A stretch of DNA of 64,000 bases, from assembly GCA_021770445.1 (NCBI GenBank), contig JAETQY010000005.1, positions 1 to 64,000 on the forward strand, read 5' to 3'. This DNA comes from Bacillota bacterium (lineage in GTDB: Bacteria; Bacillota; Clostridia; Oscillospirales; Oscillospiraceae). Of this stretch, positions 52,599 through 61,125 are shown piece by piece. Both the position numbers and the translations under genes were made by a program. A model generated the notes under the pieces. The model worked only from the letters and a program-made list of their open reading frames with translations, did no database searches and had not been told where the DNA came from. Each line of letters starts with the position of its first letter. Position 1 is the first letter of the stretch.

Positions 52599-55500
52599 TC
52601 AGGACTGTGTTTTCTCTCTTATCGGTGTACTGCCAAACCAGACCTTTATATGGGGATATTTGGCGCTAGCCAGACCTCCCGTCTCCGTAATATCCACCTC
52701 AAACCACACCTTTTCCTGCGTTGGCTTTGATCCCGCCGGTCCGTAAATAGTGGATTTCGGCAGCAATGTAACATTGCAATTGGTGTTCGCCTTTATATCC
52801 GACACCTTGATCTTGTACACTGTTGTGCTTCCGCCGCCAACTGGCAGCTGGGTGACCGTAACTCCACTCGCGCCGGTCGCAACGACTATATCGGGGGAAT
52901 CAGTACTGGGAAGTAAATTGGTAATACGGGTGGTTCCAGCGGCATCACTGAAAATCGCGCTGCTGAACCTGAGCTCGATCGTCGCCTCGACAGTACCGCC
53001 TGACGCTGCCATGCTGCCGCTAAATCCAATATCGGCCTCTATCAATTCCGGCGAGGTTGCCGCAGCGCCGCCGAGTGCGGTCTCGGGGATCCAATCGGTT
53101 TCCTCAGTGCCAACAGTTGTTGTCGTGCCGCCGACCCGATAAGTAACGTCCCACCGGCCTTTCCATTCCGTGAACGGATTTGCGGGGTCATCTCTATTTG
53201 TTCGGCTCTGCACGGTAAACTTGACTACAAGCGGTCCGCCTGGGTCGTTGCCGTCTTTGGCGTAAAGGCTGCCGTTGGGCAAAAGTGTGTAGCTCCCGCC
53301 CGTCGCCCCGCTGAACGCAAGGCTGAAATAGGTAGGACCGCCCGTCGCGTTGGTAAAAGGATGGTTCTTTGTCGCGCCGTACAGCAAACCGACCGTCCCG
53401 TTATCCCCGGAGCCGCTGGGCATACCGCTCCCCGACCCTACCAGGTAGTACGTGCCGGCGTTGTTCTGCCGCCAATAGACCGGCTTGTCGGATTCAAACT
53501 GAAGGTTGACCGAACCCGACGCCGTCGCGCGCTTTGCGGTCGCATCCCAGCCAAGCTCAATGCCGCCTACTGCGTATTGCAGTTGTGGGGCGCTCTTGTT
53601 GGCCAGATCGACCAAAAGTGCCCGGAAGCTGTACTTATCATAGGAGATATCAGCGTCCTCTGCCTGGCCCAGCTGGCTGTCGTAGCCGCCCACCAGGATC
53701 AGATACTCGGTCTTTTCGATATTCTCGTCCGGGTGGTTCTTTTTGACGATGTCATACCAGTTTTTCCTCCAGGAGTAGTTTCTTGTCGTTCCTCCTTCGC
53801 CGTCGCCGCCGTACACTATCAAACCGCTGCTTCCCACGATCAGGGTGTACACATCTCTCCTGTCCGAATCGCTGGCAAGCACATCGAACACGCTGAGCCC
53901 GTTGTAGCCGGCCCCAAACTTTTTAGTTCCCCCATAACTGCTGCCATAATACTGGTCAGAATCAAAGGTGGTGGTGAGGGCCTGCAGTATGGTACTGACA
54001 TTCGGATATCCGCCAGGGACATCCGCATCGCTTGAAGTAAAGGTTTTGCCGAGTACGGTCATCGCGTCAGACCGATGGAAAATTCTCCATCTCAGGTCAG
54101 CCTCGACAAAGGGGGTGGTGAGCTGGTCGGTATCCACGGTGAACTCCCTCAGGTTCTGGTTCACCAGCATCTTCGGCTTCTCCGCCACGCCGGAAATAAA
54201 GTTGTAGATGTACACGTTAGACATTTTTTCCGAATTGTTAGAGGCCAGCACGATGTAGATATAGTACTCCTCGCCCTCCTCCATCTCCTCCGGGTTCCAG
54301 CTGAGGGTCATCGTATCCGTCTTTTTGTCCGTCCGTGTGTAGGACAGATAGGTCTCCGTGTCCTGCGTGGCGATATTCTGCGCAGTGGGGCCTGTGATCG
54401 AGTAGTACTCCAGGTAGCCGTCCTCCTCCAGCCTGCCCGGGGCCTTCAGGGCCGTCTGGGCAGAGATGACCGCCCACAGCTTATCCTTCCATTTATCCAC
54501 ACTGCTGTTGATGTCGCTGCCCGTTGCGACGTATCCGTCTTTACCGTTCTCGCCGACATCTTTCTTCGTTTTGATCGCGGTGCTGCTGAGGGGCTCATCC
54601 TTGGGCACAATGGCGTAGTAAAGCGTACCCGGATTGTTCAGGCCAAACTTGATTGTCGCGGAGGGGTAGGGGGTGCCGTCCTCCTCAGAATAGGCGTAAC
54701 AGCCCTCGAACACAGGACCCTCGCTGAAGGTGGGGGCCGCGTTGAACTGGTTGAAGTCCATGGTGATGTGGAAGGGGTCGCTGATGACCGTGATTCCCTC
54801 CTGTGTTGTGATGTCCTCCTCCGTAGCTCTCCCGGTCCGGATCACCTGGTCCACCCTTGACTGAGCGCCGGCGATCACGCCGACATGGACGTTGAACCTG
54901 TCGCCCCAGTTCTCGTAGTTGGAGCTGGTACCCAGCTTTGTGACCGAGATGGCAAACTCATACCGCACATCCTGCCCCAGGGTGTTCAGTAGACGCAGGT
55001 TGTTTATCGACGCAGCATAGGCCGTGCCACCGGTGTTGTGGGGCCGCGCCGCGTCCCGGTTCAGGCCGCTGACGTCCCGGACAGCGATACCCGCCTTGTC
55101 GCTCTTCACGTTGCCCAAATAGGCCCAGCCCTCGTTGTCAGTCTCGTCGTCTGCCCGGAGGCGGTAGGTATCAAAATACTTCTTGTTAGGATCCGCGCCG
55201 GTGGCCGGTTTGAGCTCCGTCAGCGGGCTATACGGGTTAGTTTTGTTGTCCGGATCCAGAACCCGGTAATAGATATCGTAGTCCATGGCCTTTTCCGAGA
55301 AGAGGACGATGTCATAGTAGTACGTATCCCCCATCTCCGAGGTGGACTCGGGGTCCACATAGAACCGGCCGTCCATACGGGCAAGCTCCTTGCCTGCGTC
55401 TGTGCCGGTGCCTTGCTTTTTCCCGCCGTTCACCTTGCCCTGGCTGTTGATGGGGGTGGTCGCATCCGGGTTTGCCACCCACACCGGCGCGACACTGATC

Positions 55501-58500
55501 TGGTTCACCGAGGGCTCGCTCAGCTTCACCGACGCTGGGGCAATGGTGAACCTGGGCAGGACGTGCTCTGTTCCAGTCACCCGGTCGTAGCGCAGGACAG
55601 CCTCGGCCGTCATATCCTTGGGGGGATTGTCCGACAGGTCTGTGATCTTGGCCAGCTCGAAGTAATACTCCTCTCCGCTGACCAGCTTGACAGCGCCCCT
55701 GGCGGGGTCAAGGGCCACCTCGATGCCGTCATCCACCTTGCGGACCACCGCCTTGCTGTAGTCCACCCAGGTTTTGTTCTCCTTACCGTCGGTGGTCTTC
55801 GCGCCCACCGGGACCGGCGTTCCCCGGTCGTCTATATAGTACAGCTTAAAGTTTGCCTCCAGGGCCGTTTTCAGCGCAGAGGTCTTTTTGTTGTTGTACA
55901 GATCCAGCAGGCTTTCGCTGCCACCCACCTTGATGTCCTCGTTGAACTTCAGGACCACCTCGTCCGAGGACCTGGGGACAGCGACGGCCTCGCCCCTTGT
56001 GGTATCCCGGAAATACTGAGTGACCACCGGGCCCACGGTGTCCTTGGTCTTAATGGTGATCTTCTTTACTTCCTTGGAGAAATTGCCCGCCGTGTCCTGG
56101 GCCACGTAGTAGAAGTCGTAGGCGGTGGCCTCTTTCAGGTTCCGCACATCAATGTTGACCTCAGTGCCCGCGTTCGCCACGGGCACCGAGCCGAACGCGG
56201 TCACACTGCCCTTGTGGTTTTTCACCTGGTTCTTGGCGTACTCGCTGGTCAGCCTGGAGGAGACCGGGGTGCCTGCGTTGGGGTCCCGGCCAATAACGTT
56301 ACCGTCTTTATCCAGAATGTCAGCTCCGCTCATAATGTTGTCCTTGTCAATGGGATCGCTACCGGGGTTGACGGGAGGATAGGGCTTGCCCTTGGGCACG
56401 GCCACCCAGTAGATGGTGCCCGGCTCGTTCAGGCCGGCGGTCATCTTGACGGAGGTATTCTCCTCCACGGCGGCGTCGGGGTCGGGATCGGGCCTAAACT
56501 CGGGGGGTGTCTTGTCCACGGTCTTGAACTGGACCGGGACCACCGCAGAGCTGTTGACGCCGTCGGCGTCGGTGAGCCACAGGTACAGAGTGTACTCCTT
56601 CAGCTCCTGGAGCCGGTTGCTGACGTTGATGACCCGCTCGGTGTTCTTCACCACGTCCACGATGCCGTAGCCCAGGTTGCCGGTGACGGAGGCGGAGCGC
56701 AGCTCACTGGCCGTGGGGGCCGGCGCGCCTCTGAGCAGCACGGCGTAGTACAGCTTACAGGTCTTGGTGGGCATCACGGTGACCTGAGCCATGGTATTGG
56801 TGACCAGGGACATGTAGGGATACCCCTGGGCGAAGGCGGGCACGGTGTTGTCCGGCGTGGTGAAGGAGATCACCTTCACCGGGCTGCGCTCGCCCCGGCC
56901 GTCCATCAGTACGGCGGACAGGTAGTAGGAGCCGCCCACGGTCAGGCCGCTGATCTGGGTGCTGCCCACGGTGTCCCCCGCGGGCACGCCCACGGAGCCG
57001 CCCCGCACAGCCTTGGAGCCGTAGGAGGGCGGGGAGATCAGGTCCTCGGCCCCGATGGAGCCGTCGGCGATATCGCTCACCGCCCAATAGACGGTGCCCT
57101 TCTTGTTTCCGGCGAAGTCCGCCCGGAAGCCGGTGGGGGCCACGTCGCTGGCCGCCGGGTAGCCCGACAGCAGCCGCGGGTCCAGAGAGGACTCCTCCGC
57201 GGCGGCGGAGTCCATCTCAGTCCCGTTCACGTTGCCGGTGATGCCGGGGCGGATATAGATCTCGTCGGGCAGCATGGTCACGGTGGAGCCGGGGGCGTTG
57301 ATGTTCAGCTTGCCCACGCTGCCCTCGCCGTTGACATTGGTAGCCACATCCAGATTCAGCTCCTTCACCTCGGTGTTCCGGTTGATCTGGATGACGGAGT
57401 TGGTGGCAGCCTCGTCCACCGTAATGCTTTGCACGGTGCCCTTGGCCACCTGAATAAAGGAGTCCGGCGTCTTATCCACCACATTCTTGATGCGGCCGGC
57501 CAGGTCCAGCCGGGTGCCCGAAGCCCCCTCCAGGCTGATGTTCAGCAGGCCCTTGTCGTCGGTGTTGTTGTCCTCCAGATAGGCGTTGGTGCGCACGATG
57601 GTCCGGGGGATCTCGGTGATGCCGTCCGCCCGGACGGTGACATACTTCTTGCGCATGTTGTCCACCAGCAGCTCGTTGGCATTGACATTGCGCATAATTA
57701 CGCTGGCGGAGCCGTTCTCGCTCTCGCCGGTCCCGCTCACCACGATCCGGCCCAACACGTTCACGTTCTCCAGCTTGATGCCGCCCAGGCCCACGCCGCC
57801 GGAGATGTACAGATCGCCGCTGATGGTGGTGTTGCGCAGGGTGACATTGGGCGCGGTGACGGTGACGTTGCCCGACACATCGCCCAGCTCATAGGTGCCG
57901 CTGGCGTTGACAGGGGTGCCCACACACTGGGTCACCAGAACGGCCATCTGCCCCTTGGTGATGTTGGACTTGGGGCGGAAGGAATCGTCAGGATAGCCGG
58001 TGACAATGTAGTTGTTCACCGCGGTCTTGACCATACCCCGGGCCCAGCCGCTGATGTCGCGGCTGTCGCTGAAGGCCAGGTCCTCCCCCGGCGTCTCCTT
58101 CAGCATCATGTTGCGCCCCAGGATACAGATCGCCTGTTCCCGGGTCAGCCGGGCGTTGGGCGAGGCGGTGGTCTTGGAGGTGCCCTTCATATAGCCGGCG
58201 TTGTAGGCGATGGCCACGTCGTCATAAAACCAGTCGCTCTTTGACACGTCAGTAAAAGGCATTTCCCCTATCTCCTGATAGCCATAGGCCCGGTTGATGA
58301 TCGCCATAAATTCAGCGCGGGTCAGGGGGGTGTCAGGATTGGATATCTGGTCGGCACGCATCACACCCCAGTCCACCAGCTGGTCCAGGTAGGAGTCAGC
58401 CCAGTGGGCGGAGGCGGGTAGCACAAGCCCGGGGACACTCCCCAGCAGCAGCGCGGCACTCAGAAACAGGGAAAAGGCCCGCCCCTTCCAGGTGCGGCGC

Positions 58501-58523
58501 CGGTTTCCGTCTTTATGGAACAT
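52599..58523 (-). CDS. Giant S-layer homology protein with beta-helix and Fn3-like regions
   Basis: A 1974-residue secreted protein. A signal peptide (~1-39, ending VLPASA) is followed by three SLH domains at ~40-200 (YLDQLVDWGVMRADQISNPD, then RLTREQAICILGRNMM and SNITKGQMAVLVTQC). A polymer-like beta-helix follows at ~205-440 (VTVTAPNVTLRNTTISGDLY). The remainder holds many Ig/Fn3-like modules with a recurring 'LNEPGTIYWVAVPKG'-type strand (also LNNPGTLYYAIVPKD and NKKGTVYWAVSD). AAAGGAGAACC precedes the start. The gene lies 49 bases after the PilZ gene. Its 3' third (52.6-54.2 kb) is visibly less GC-rich than the rest. A surface adhesin or S-layer structural role is inferred. Confidence 0.9.
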   Translation of the reverse strand: MFHKDGNRRRTWKGRAFSLFLSAALLLGSVPGLVLPASAHWADSYLDQLVDWGVMRADQISNPDTPLTRAEFMAIINRAYGYQEIGEMPFTDVSKSDWFYDDVAIAYNAGYMKGTSKTTASPNARLTREQAICILGRNMMLKETPGEDLAFSDSRDISGWARGMVKTAVNNYIVTGYPDDSFRPKSNITKGQMAVLVTQCVGTPVNASGTYELGDVSGNVTVTAPNVTLRNTTISGDLYISGGVGLGGIKLENVNVLGRIVVSGTGESENGSASVIMRNVNANELLVDNMRKKYVTVRADGITEIPRTIVRTNAYLEDNNTDDKGLLNISLEGASGTRLDLAGRIKNVVDKTPDSFIQVAKGTVQSITVDEAATNSVIQINRNTEVKELNLDVATNVNGEGSVGKLNINAPGSTVTMLPDEIYIRPGITGNVNGTEMDSAAAEESSLDPRLLSGYPAASDVAPTGFRADFAGNKKGTVYWAVSDIADGSIGAEDLISPPSYGSKAVRGGSVGVPAGDTVGSTQISGLTVGGSYYLSAVLMDGRGERSPVKVISFTTPDNTVPAFAQGYPYMSLVTNTMAQVTVMPTKTCKLYYAVLLRGAPAPTASELRSASVTGNLGYGIVDVVKNTERVINVSNRLQELKEYTLYLWLTDADGVNSSAVVPVQFKTVDKTPPEFRPDPDPDAAVEENTSVKMTAGLNEPGTIYWVAVPKGKPYPPVNPGSDPIDKDNIMSGADILDKDGNVIGRDPNAGTPVSSRLTSEYAKNQVKNHKGSVTAFGSVPVANAGTEVNIDVRNLKEATAYDFYYVAQDTAGNFSKEVKKITIKTKDTVGPVVTQYFRDTTRGEAVAVPRSSDEVVLKFNEDIKVGGSESLLDLYNNKKTSALKTALEANFKLYYIDDRGTPVPVGAKTTDGKENKTWVDYSKAVVRKVDDGIEVALDPARGAVKLVSGEEYYFELAKITDLSDNPPKDMTAEAVLRYDRVTGTEHVLPRFTIAPASVKLSEPSVNQISVAPVWVANPDATTPINSQGKVNGGKKQGTGTDAGKELARMDGRFYVDPESTSEMGDTYYYDIVLFSEKAMDYDIYYRVLDPDNKTNPYSPLTELKPATGADPNKKYFDTYRLRADDETDNEGWAYLGNVKSDKAGIAVRDVSGLNRDAARPHNTGGTAYAASINNLRLLNTLGQDVRYEFAISVTKLGTSSNYENWGDRFNVHVGVIAGAQSRVDQVIRTGRATEEDITTQEGITVISDPFHITMDFNQFNAAPTFSEGPVFEGCYAYSEEDGTPYPSATIKFGLNNPGTLYYAIVPKDEPLSSTAIKTKKDVGENGKDGYVATGSDINSSVDKWKDKLWAVISAQTALKAPGRLEEDGYLEYYSITGPTAQNIATQDTETYLSYTRTDKKTDTMTLSWNPEEMEEGEEYYIYIVLASNNSEKMSNVYIYNFISGVAEKPKMLVNQNLREFTVDTDQLTTPFVEADLRWRIFHRSDAMTVLGKTFTSSDADVPGGYPNVSTILQALTTTFDSDQYYGSSYGGTKKFGAGYNGLSVFDVLASDSDRRDVYTLIVGSSGLIVYGGDGEGGTTRNYSWRKNWYDIVKKNHPDENIEKTEYLILVGGYDSQLGQAEDADISYDKYSFRALLVDLANKSAPQLQYAVGGIELGWDATAKRATASGSVNLQFESDKPVYWRQNNAGTYYLVGSGSGMPSGSGDNGTVGLLYGATKNHPFTNATGGPTYFSLAFSGATGGSYTLLPNGSLYAKDGNDPGGPLVVKFTVQSRTNRDDPANPFTEWKGRWDVTYRVGGTTTTVGTEETDWIPETALGGAAATSPELIEADIGFSGSMAASGGTVEATIELRFSSAIFSDAAGTTRITNLLPSTDSPDIVVATGASGVTVTQLPVGGGSTTVYKIKVSDIKANTNCNVTLLPKSTIYGPAGSKPTQEKVWFEVDITETGGLASAKYPHIKVWFGSTPIREKTQS

Positions 58524-58572
58524 ACGTGGTTCTCCTTTCTATTCACGGGGGGACAGCGCGAAACGTGCGGTC

Positions 58573-59163
58573 TCAGTTGGCGGTACGGATCTGTATACTA
58601 AACACGGCTTTCCGGATCAGGGCCTCCTCGTCGTGGATCAGGTCCACGAACTTGGCGGCGTACAGCGGCAGCCTGGAGCTCTCGTCCGGAAGCGTCCGCA
58701 GTACCTGGGTTTTGACCAGCAGCGGAGAGTCAGTGACGGGCAGGACGATCTCCACAATCTCCCTGTCCTCCAAAAGGATGGTGGACCAAAAGGCGATGCC
58801 GCCGCAGCTCAGGTCCTTGGCCTTAATGGCGCGCTGGCCGGTCCAGTACCCGGAGACGGGATACATCACGCTCTCAAAATCGGTGAGGATGCGCAGGTTC
58901 TCCCGGGCGTCTGGGCCCAGGGCGGCGGTGGGCTGGATGACCAGCTGGTCCCCCCGCTGACGGACGATGACGCCCACCCGGTTGGGGGAGCCGTCGTCGA
59001 TTCCGATGAGCTGGAGCTCCCGGTGCTCGGCCACAGCCTCCTCCTTGCCGCCCAGGATCCGGATCTGGAGCACCTCCGCGTTCAGAGGCGACTCCAGTAC
59101 CGCGTTGGCCAGGGGGGTGCCCTTGCTATCCAGAATCAGATAGAGCCTTTCTTCCATTTCCAT
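58573..59163 (-). CDS. PilZ-domain protein (c-di-GMP receptor candidate)
   Basis: A 196-residue protein. The N-terminal half (~1-95) resembles a YcgR-N-like beta domain (RLYLILDSKGTPLANAVLES). The C-terminal half (~95-190) is PilZ-like, with the family DLSCGGIAFWS (D/NxSxxG pattern) following an Arg-containing strand (GQRAIKAKDLS). The canonical RxxxR is not clear, so c-di-GMP binding is plausible rather than proven. It starts right after the FlhB-like gene stop and precedes the giant SLH gene by 49 bases, placing it among flagellar-type genes. Confidence 0.75.
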   Translation of the reverse strand: MEMEERLYLILDSKGTPLANAVLESPLNAEVLQIRILGGKEEAVAEHRELQLIGIDDGSPNRVGVIVRQRGDQLVIQPTAALGPDARENLRILTDFESVMYPVSGYWTGQRAIKAKDLSCGGIAFWSTILLEDREIVEIVLPVTDSPLLVKTQVLRTLPDESSRLPLYAAKFVDLIHDEEALIRKAVFSIQIRTAN

Positions 59164-59541
59164 TTAGGACTCTCCTTTCTCTTCCTCTTCAGGCGGCGGG
59201 ACCTGCTGGGCCGCCTGGGCCGCCTGCTCCGCCTGGGCTGCCAGGGCCTCCCGCTCCCGGCGCGCCTTGTCCGGGTCGTTGGGGTCAAAATTCAAAAAGT
59301 AGACATATATCTCCACAATGGCCTGATAGAGCGCGTCGGGGATCTCCTGGCCCAGGGCCAGCTGGGACAGCATGGTGGCCAGGGAGTTGTCCTCATAGAT
59401 GGGCACACCGCTCTCGGCGGCCACCTCGATCATCCGCTCGGCCATGTAGCCCATGCCGGAGGCCACCACCACAGGCGCGCCCTCCCCCTCGTATCTCAGG
59501 GCCACCGCCCGGTTGGTGGCCCGGTTATCATATCTTGACAT
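59164..59541 (-). CDS. FlhB-like C-terminal domain protein (EscU/YscU/HrcU family)
   Basis: A 125-residue stand-alone version of the cytoplasmic FlhB export-switch domain, similar to B. subtilis YlqH. The body (NRAVALRYEGEGAPVVVASG, then GVPIYEDNSLATMLSQLALG) aligns with FlhB-C. The autocleavage motif NPTH is replaced by RATN (residues 7-10), so it should not self-cleave. The tail is Ala/Gln/Glu-rich. It starts within the last codons of the upstream FliK-like gene (14-base overlap), as ylqG-ylqH-type pairs do. Confidence 0.85.
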   Translation of the reverse strand: MSRYDNRATNRAVALRYEGEGAPVVVASGMGYMAERMIEVAAESGVPIYEDNSLATMLSQLALGQEIPDALYQAIVEIYVYFLNFDPNDPDKARREREALAAQAEQAAQAAQQVPPPEEEEKGES

Positions 59542-60964
59542 TGATGCTGTTCTCCCCCTCAAAGACCCGGGGGAATACCCCGGATATGGTCAGCGGCCGG
59601 ACCATGCGCTGGACCTGGACCGCACCGGCGGACAGTCCGTTGTCCGTCAGGATGCGGGAAAGCTCCCCCTGGACCAGCTGGGTAAAGGGGACCACCTTCT
59701 CCGGACAGAACACCTGGACGTCTACCTTTTCTCCCTGACAGGTGAGCACCATATCGAAGAAGCCCAGGTTCTGGATGTCGATCTTGAACAGGAAGCGCAA
59801 CGTATTTTCCCGCTCCCCTCTGCCCCGCTTCAGGTTCTCCTCGGCGTCCGGGTCCACCCACATCTCGGAAAAGGCCATTTTCCCGTCCCACTCCAAAGGG
59901 AGCAGGATATGGTTCAGCGGCATGTGGACGCTCTCGTTGACCAGGAAGGCGGAGACAATGTTCCGGAAGGCCTCCTGCACCTCGTTCCCCGCGCCCCCCT
60001 GGAGGGCCTGCTGGGCGGCCCGGGCCAGCTGGGCGGCGAACTGGTCCCCCTCGGCGGCCTTGGCGAAGCTGGTGCTGTCCAGAAGCTTCAACAGCGCCTC
60101 GTCGGACAGCCCCCCCAGCTTTTCCCGCAGCCCGGGGCTGTTGGTGAGCTGGTGGAAGGCCTGGAGCAGGCCCTCCTCGCTGCCGTTCTCGTAGCGGGAG
60201 ATGTCCAGGGCCAGCATGGAGATCAGCGTCCGGGACAGGCCCATGTCGTTGGTCTTGCTGGTGTAGCCCGACAGGAAGGGAAGAATGGAGCCCTGGAGCA
60301 GCTTCAGCGCCCCGGCCCGGTCCCCGGCGTTCAGCCTGCCCTCCAGCTGGGACACCATAGGCAGCAGCTGACTGCCCCAGCTGGCCGGGATAGCCCGGGT
60401 CAGCTTGGTCAGGGTGCGCAGCAGGTTGCCCTGGATGTGGTTGGTGGAGGAGTAATCCCCGTACTTCTTTAAAAACTGGAGGATATTGTTCCGCACCGCC
60501 TCAGAGCTGCTGGAGGCGTAGGCGCTTCGCAGCAGGTCGAAGAGGGCGCCGCCGAAGCGGGTGCCGTTGGCCATCTGGGATAACAGGAACTTCCCCAGCT
60601 GGCTCTCGTCCATCTTCAGCATGTTGAGCAGCGCGCCCATCTCGCTGGCCAGCCCCTCCTCGATGCCAGAGGAGACCACCTTCCCCTCGTACATGGCGAA
60701 GAGGGTGCGCAAACTCTCCCCCATTCCGGGGGTGTTCGCCAGCCGCTGGAGGAAGGCGCCGAAGTTGGAGTCGTAGCGCAGGGCCTGGCTTCCCGAGGAG
60801 TCGCCGGTGTCCTGCCGCTCCGTCCGGTTGTCCGGCCGGCTGACCCGGGAGGGGTCAGGGGCGTTTTGGATCCGGGTATCGTTGGGCGAAACGGGGATAT
60901 TTCGGTTTACATTGCTGTTATCATGGCCCGGTACCGGGTTGGTCACACCAAGCAGGTCTGGCAT
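59528..60964 (-). CDS. FliK-like/YlqG-type flagellar hook-length-control-related protein
   Basis: A 478-residue protein. The N-terminus is low-complexity and polar (~1-60), and the centre is helical (~65-330). The C-terminal part (~345-445; HILLPLEWDGKMAFSEMWVD, then FLFKIDIQNLGFFDMVLTCQ) resembles the Flg_hook/FliK C-terminal domain. The ATG at 60964 has GGAG eight bases upstream; an in-frame GTG at 60973 is less likely. It is followed by the overlapping FlhB-like gene. It may be FliK itself or a YlqG-type relative; the main flagellar operon is not in view. Confidence 0.65.
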   Translation of the reverse strand: MPDLLGVTNPVPGHDNSNVNRNIPVSPNDTRIQNAPDPSRVSRPDNRTERQDTGDSSGSQALRYDSNFGAFLQRLANTPGMGESLRTLFAMYEGKVVSSGIEEGLASEMGALLNMLKMDESQLGKFLLSQMANGTRFGGALFDLLRSAYASSSSEAVRNNILQFLKKYGDYSSTNHIQGNLLRTLTKLTRAIPASWGSQLLPMVSQLEGRLNAGDRAGALKLLQGSILPFLSGYTSKTNDMGLSRTLISMLALDISRYENGSEEGLLQAFHQLTNSPGLREKLGGLSDEALLKLLDSTSFAKAAEGDQFAAQLARAAQQALQGGAGNEVQEAFRNIVSAFLVNESVHMPLNHILLPLEWDGKMAFSEMWVDPDAEENLKRGRGERENTLRFLFKIDIQNLGFFDMVLTCQGEKVDVQVFCPEKVVPFTQLVQGELSRILTDNGLSAGAVQVQRMVRPLTISGVFPRVFEGENSINVKI

Positions 60965-61011
60965 TGGCGACACTCCATTTCAGTAAAACTTGGTTTTTTT
61001 TCTGGGAATCT

Positions 61012-61050
61012 TAATTTTCTAATTGACAGTGCCGATATAATGAGTATGAT
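61012..61050 (+). promoter_or_regulatory. Overlapping sigma-D and sigma-A-like promoters for cheA
   Basis: Sigma-D type: TAAT (61012-61015), a 15-base spacer and GCCGATAT (61031-61038), an exact -10 for the motility sigma factor. Sigma-A type on the same stretch: TTGACA (61023-61028), a 16-base spacer and TATGAT (61045-61050). Both read into the cheA operon. Confidence 0.7.
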
Positions 61051-61125
61051 TATAGATAGGCAGGTGTACTATGCCCTCAGGGGCTGTACCCTCCGTCAAG
61101 CAAACTAAGAAAAGGTGGCGTTTTT

